NCBI GenBank assembly: GCA_003833135.1
Contig: QZLH01000017.1
Span: forward strand, 171,960 to 235,959
Origin: Oehlia diaphana
Lineage: Eukaryota; Glomeromycota; Glomeromycetes; Glomerales; Glomeraceae
Direction of reading: 5' to 3'
DNA length: 64,000 nucleotides
The position numbers were made by a program, and so were the translations under genes. The notes below the pieces were generated by a model. That model made no database searches. It had not been told where the DNA came from and saw only the letters and a list, made by a program, of their open reading frames with translations. This document shows, one piece after another, positions 59,236-64,000 of this stretch (the stretch's first letter is position 1; every line of letters starts with the position of its first letter).

Positions 59236-62210
59236 AAAAATTCTTCGAATTAGTTTTAACGCGCTATGTAATATCAGATGTACAATTTTTATATTTCAAA
59301 TTTCATAGTATATTGTAAATAAATTTTATTTTTGTTAATAAACATGTGAATGCTGTAAAACACTATAAGGTTTACATATTTCATAATATTCTAAATTTGA
59401 CAAATATTTACCAAATATTTGATATTTGCTACATAGTAAGTTGTACTGTAACGATTTCAAAACTTTTTTCCTTGCGATAAGATTCAAAATTGAATTTCTT
59501 TGATTGCTGTATTCTTTTTTGCGATAACGTGCATACAAATGAATATCTATTGAAATTTCCTGTTTTGTACAAGATAAGGAAATTAGGTTTTTGCTCGTTT
59601 TACAAAACAGGTTCGTGTAATTGTGTAATCGTGTCAGCTGTTATGGCATTTGATCAACTTTTTGTTAGATTTACCAAAATTTTTTTTTTTCCTAAAATAA
59701 TGAAGGAAAGAAACACAATGTTGAATTTAATGTGTAGCCTCTTAATAGCTTGTCTCAATAAAAAATAGGAAATGGTAACGCGGAAGACCTGAAAATTATA
59801 TTATATTTCTTAATATACGTGGATGTTATATAAAAATTTTGAATAAAAGGCAAGTATTTATTCTTTATACACTCAACGAATATATATACGATGAATAGTG
59901 AGATTCTCACATAGAATGTTTGTATTACGTTAGAAGCTTGCGTTCGCTAATCGAGTAATCGTTGAATTCGTAATTTTAGTTACCCTTCGTCTTTGTGTAG
60001 AGGTTTGTACTTTATTGAATATAGTGATGATTGATAATCGATGATATTAAAATTATATATATATATTTTTTTTCTAAGAGGAACTTTTAAGCGTTGAAGT
60101 ATCAATTATCAATTACCAAATACAGTATACCGCTCACCCATGATGTTAAACAAATGGTTCGTCTATATTTGTGGATAAATGCGAATAAAAAATGACAGAG
60201 ACTACCTTGAGGTAAAATTTATTACCGTAGTAGTATCGGTAAGTTTATGTCATTATGCAAACTTTTTAAAATTTTGTATTGAAAATACTGTATGATACTT
60301 TATTAACTACAACCCTTTAAATATTCGACCATCAGTCGTGATTTCCACATAGCACGTGCGAAGATATAAATATTTAGATGTCAAACTTCCACTGGGCCGA
60401 AATTCGGGAATGACAAGTTTAATTTTCTATCTGGTCAAAAAATTATCGTATTTTTAGGATTAGTGAGAAAATGCCATAATTTTCAGCACCGTATTTTAAG
60501 ACTTTTCTTTGAGAACTTGATTTGCAAAACACGACATACTCACGATAGATCTCCGTTTCTCGAGATTTCTACTGATTTTTCTAAAACTTCACAATCAGAT
60601 ATTAATTTTTGAAGATGCTGGAAATGTGGTAGAAGGGGCATCATTGAGAGTTTAATCATGAAGACTATGAGGAGCCTAAACTTCTCGAAGGATTAAAATT
60701 AAATCACTATTAACCTTCCGACTTTACTCTATATTGTTTACTACTCAGTCTTTGGTATCATGGATTCATGGTTTTTGGAATTTAAGGAACAAAAGATAAA
60801 TCATCATTCAAACGAGATTAGGGGTATTTATTCAAATTTTTTTTTTTTTTTATCAATTCAACCGATCAGAGATTCTAACGTAAATCTGTCAACAGGGTTT
60901 AGAGTCTTGCTTGGGAATTTAATGGCTTAGGTAATATATTGCCTGAAAAATGATCTTTTGAGTTACGAAAACATTTTTTACCGTAAATCTTTTGAAAATT
61001 AAAAGATGGTTCACGATGTTTACAACGACTTAAATGATATCTCCTTAAGAGCAGAAATACCAACATATGATTATACATTGAATTGATTATTACATAACCT
61101 GAACTTTATTCGACTTGATTTTGTTTAATTCGGATAACTCGAATTTACGTAATGGCGCTATTATAATTTTACTTGTATCTTTGATTAATTTATGCGTTTT
61201 CCTTAGTTGAACGTTCTTTTGGAAGCGATCAATGGTAGGTCCTAATCGAGTCCATATTTATTTGCAACAATACCATAATACTTTCTTTAACATTTATTCT
61301 TAAATCATTTTTAGGTTCATCATCATCATCGTTTTCGTAATCAGGGTTATCGCAAAACTTATCTCTTTCTTATTCTTAAATGAGAGTTCCTTTAAATGGG
61401 GTCAAATCTTAGTCAAATAACAAGGAATTTGCGAAACAAATTTTAAAATGAATCTCGTTTAAGTTGCTTCAATAAGCGAGAAACCATAAATGTAATCACG
61501 ATCAAATCCTAAGTAGCAGTTGCAAGTTGGTGAAATGGATAATTTGAAAGTATTATCAATTTATATTTATATAGTAAGATTAAATTTTTATGAAATAAAA
61601 ATATTTATATTTTAAGTCGTGCGTACAAAATTAATATAATTTTGTATGTTAAAAAACAAAAATATTGACTTTAATTAAAAGATCAAAAGTTCGTCACGTT
61701 AAATAAATCAGACAATGATATTTGATCATCATTTTCAATATGATCGAAATATATAGTAACTTAAAATATTATTAATTAAAACCATTTAATTTTTCTCATT
61801 AATTATTCGTGCAATCCAATTTTAATGAATGATTTTGGAACTACATCACTCGATTCACTACTAATCCAGGTCATTGACCTATATAGGGATGGGAAAGACT
61901 TGGTTCGGTTCAGTCCCTATTGAAAAAACCGTGTTGGGCAGAGTCAAAAAACCGGTTCGGTTCATAATCAGTTTTTGTCACTTCGGTCCGGATCCGAGTC
62001 AGCACATATCAAAATTTTTGGAAACGATGTACCATATCTACTCCTATATTTAAAGCAAAAAATCTCTAATGCAATTTTAATCAACAGCATATACTTTAAA
62101 CCCGAATTCCATTCAAGATCCTAATGATAATGAACGAAATCACACTGTATTTATATAATATATTATCGCTATAAAAAAAGTTTGAATATGACTCTTAATA
62201 TGCTTTACAT
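59236..62210. other. Long intergenic region, no gene seen
   Basis: No supported gene. The ORF at 59490-59768 has no protein-like features. At 61884-61897 TAGGGATGGGAAAG with GGTTCGGTTC repeats resembles a hAT-type end and matches the motif at 1803. The rest is AT-rich. Confidence 0.4.
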
Positions 62211-62299
62211 ACAGTACTAGTCATAAGCATCCGACCCCTCATCATTAAAAAAGTTTTAATAAACAAAACCAAAAAAAATTTTTTTTATTATGTAAGTAC

Positions 62300-63046
62300 A
62301 AGGCGAACCCTGATCATTAATACATAGTATAATCCCCCCTCCGCCTCTATTAATGCCGCAACCCTTGGAATCATTGTCCTCTTGCAAGATCCACTCTGTT
62401 TTCTTCCCCAAAAAACTCACCGGCGGAAGTTAGTAAGAGACCACCCTTTCATAGATACTACACATAAAATGTGAATCAAGTTTCGCTCAAAGTAAATCAG
62501 CTTACCAAATCCTAGAATTAAAAAATAACCTCATATATGAACTTTTTGTGGTGCTTGACCGTATGGAATTGCCAAACCTTTCTATTTGACTGGAATAATT
62601 GAAAAGTACTTTCATCAGTAAAAATAATCTTTTTCCAGTCGAATTTTTGATGCTTTTCCCCATTTTAACCGGTTTGTTCTTTGTTTCTCAGAAATTTCTT
62701 TCACAAATTTATCCCCAGACTTACCAAGACGTCGCCTAATTGTCCTTGAACTAACTTCTACACCTTTTTTTTCAAGTTTATTTTTTATTTCAGTGCTGGT
62801 AATGTTGTGTTTTTCTGTTGCCATCTTTACAATTCGTTTATCTTGTGCTTTAGTCGTTTTGCGAGGTCGACCTGACTTTTTTTCATCGGTTAAATCCTTA
62901 TTTTCACGGTATTTTTGAATCCAATAAATGACTGTAGACTTACTACAGTGCACATAAGAAGCTATTTTAGCATATCCCCATTTCGGACCTTCTGGATGTT
63001 CATGTAAAAAAACCATTTCATATCGTTTACTAAGAGAAAGAGACAT
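62300..63046 (-). pseudogene. Broken Tc1-like transposase
   Basis: The ATG at 63046 opens an N-terminal double helix-turn-helix typical of Tc1/mariner transposases (YAKIASYVHCSKSTVIYWIQ, GRPRKTT hinge, SSRTIRRRLGKSG), 143 residues long. Near 62640 the frame shifts, and the first catalytic Asp appears in another frame as DWKKIIFTDESTFQLF. A further shift later, WILQEDNDSK near 62370-62395 holds the second Asp. The last acidic residue and the C-terminus are not found. Downstream at 62212 CAGTACTAGTCATAAGC after TA looks like a Tc1 terminal repeat; I could not identify its partner beyond 63046. It is a dead copy of a cut-and-paste transposon. Confidence 0.8.
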
Positions 63047-64000
63047 TTTTGTGGCGTAAAATTCACCGATCCTGATTTATATGTGAACCTATGATTTTGC
63101 AGATGATCAAGATTATCATGACTTCGGAAAATACTTTTATTTCGCGTGAAAATTTATACTAAGAAAAAATCGATAATTTAACGACATGATTTGAACTTGT
63201 AACCGATTTTTGCTCATTATTTTACCATAACTTATATAAGTCCCGCTTTGATTCAGAAAAATAAAAAAAAATTTTTCTTATTAACAAACAAATGATATTT
63301 TTTTCAAAAGATATGAATTAAAATTTTAAATTAAAGTAAATTATTATATCTCTTTATTTGGAATAGTGAAAAATATGAAAGATCTTTAGAACCAAGTATT
63401 GTAATATAATAATATAATATAATATAATATAATATATTTTATTTATTTGTTGTATAGTTGTCAGTGATAATTACGTAATTACGCCCGGGAATTTTAGTTA
63501 GAATTAATGGTACAATCAAAAATCAAAAAAGCGAAATTCAGTGAATTTATAATAGTAAACAGTATATTACGTAATAATATCTACAGAATTTTCTTCATAT
63601 TATGCTGGGAGTTTTCATGCTTATACTGTTGATTAAGCAGAATACTGCGGAACTATGAAAGTGAATTATATTTTTTTAAAATAAAACGCGTTTCACGTGA
63701 TATTCAAATCAAAAAAAGTCAAATGGAAATATATGATCTCACAAATAAATCTGAGTGAGCGTTTCATAAAAAAAAAGTTACGACGGGATTACGGATAGTA
63801 GAAAAAACGATGGCCTAGAACAATAATGGTATTCCTAATTTAAATGGGCATTAACCTGAATAGATTGATTTGATTAAGTGTAACAATAAATTCCATGAGA
63901 ATAAATCAACTCCTAATTAAGATTAATTTATGATAAAAAAACGTCATTTTCACGAACCAAATTGGTTTTCAAAAAAAAAGCTCCTGAACCTTTTTTAAAA
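63047..64000. other. Intergenic end of window
   Basis: No gene is seen. A pentanucleotide AATAT microsatellite lies at 63404-63436. The other end of the Tc1-like element should lie here but is not clear. Confidence 0.4.

Overview
The window looks like nuclear DNA of an arbuscular mycorrhizal fungus, most likely Rhizophagus irregularis or a close relative. This rests on the very high A+T content, short introns with GTAAGT donors, long homopolymer runs, and the gene families present: BTB/BACK/TLDc proteins, tyrosine-kinase-like kinases, HSPA12-type Hsp70-like proteins, a Crinkler-type header, an HMG-box protein, and decayed DNA transposons. The species call comes from family recognition, not from a search.

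Layout. 0-2.5 kb: gene-poor repeats. 2.5-3.2 kb: traces of a small secreted-protein gene (+). 3.7-5.9 kb: a decayed membrane-protein gene (-) split by a 143-bp hAT-type MITE. 6.5-8.5 kb: BTB-BACK-TLDc gene A (-). 11.5-12.4 kb: a short Crinkler-type gene (+). 12.9-16.8 kb: BTB-BACK-TLDc gene B (-), paralogous to A. 17.5-18.7 kb: a TA-flanked inverted-repeat element containing an assembly gap. 20.0-21.6 kb: a TKL kinase (-). 22.3-22.7 and 24.3-24.5 kb: small unrecognised proteins (-). 25.5-26.1 kb: a diverged tandem repeat. 28.9-30.0 kb: a BTB-BACK gene without TLDc (-). 30-35.5 kb: no convincing gene. 35.6-37.1 kb: an HMG-box-like gene (+). 38-41 kb: repeat-like DNA and a decayed transposase-like N-terminus. 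44.0-45.4 kb: a short-chain dehydrogenase (+). 48.7-50.2 kb: a predicted pseudokinase (+). 51.0-56.1 kb: a large six-exon gene (-) joining arrestin-like, MACPF-like and Hsp70-like parts. 57.1-59.2 kb: a divergent MACPF-like gene (+). 62.3-63.0 kb: a broken Tc1-like transposase (-).

The most striking structure is the 3' half of BTB-TLDc gene B. Behind the TLDc exon lies a tandem array of 12 mini-exons (45-87 nt). Each has a good acceptor and a GTAAGT or GTGAGT donor, each length is a multiple of three, all share one phase, and all are open in the one frame that links TLDc to a last exon encoding a Ser/Thr-rich linker and a transmembrane helix. Each encodes a variant of K-F-x-F-Q-x-C-A-x-I-x-F-Q-x-Y-S-I. 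Because every cassette is symmetric, any subset can be skipped without losing the frame, so the array could give a combinatorial family of membrane-anchored BTB-TLDc proteins. Gene A carries a shorter, partly broken version. The second notable structure is the 1537-residue arrestin/MACPF-like/Hsp70-like fusion, whose reading frame appears to need a 5-nt microexon.

Apart from the dehydrogenase and HMG gene, the content fits the expanded, fast-evolving signalling and recognition families of these fungi: adaptor-like BTB proteins, kinases plus a pseudokinase, and degenerate chaperone-like ATPase folds. Exon boundaries are from sequence inspection only; no transcript evidence was available.
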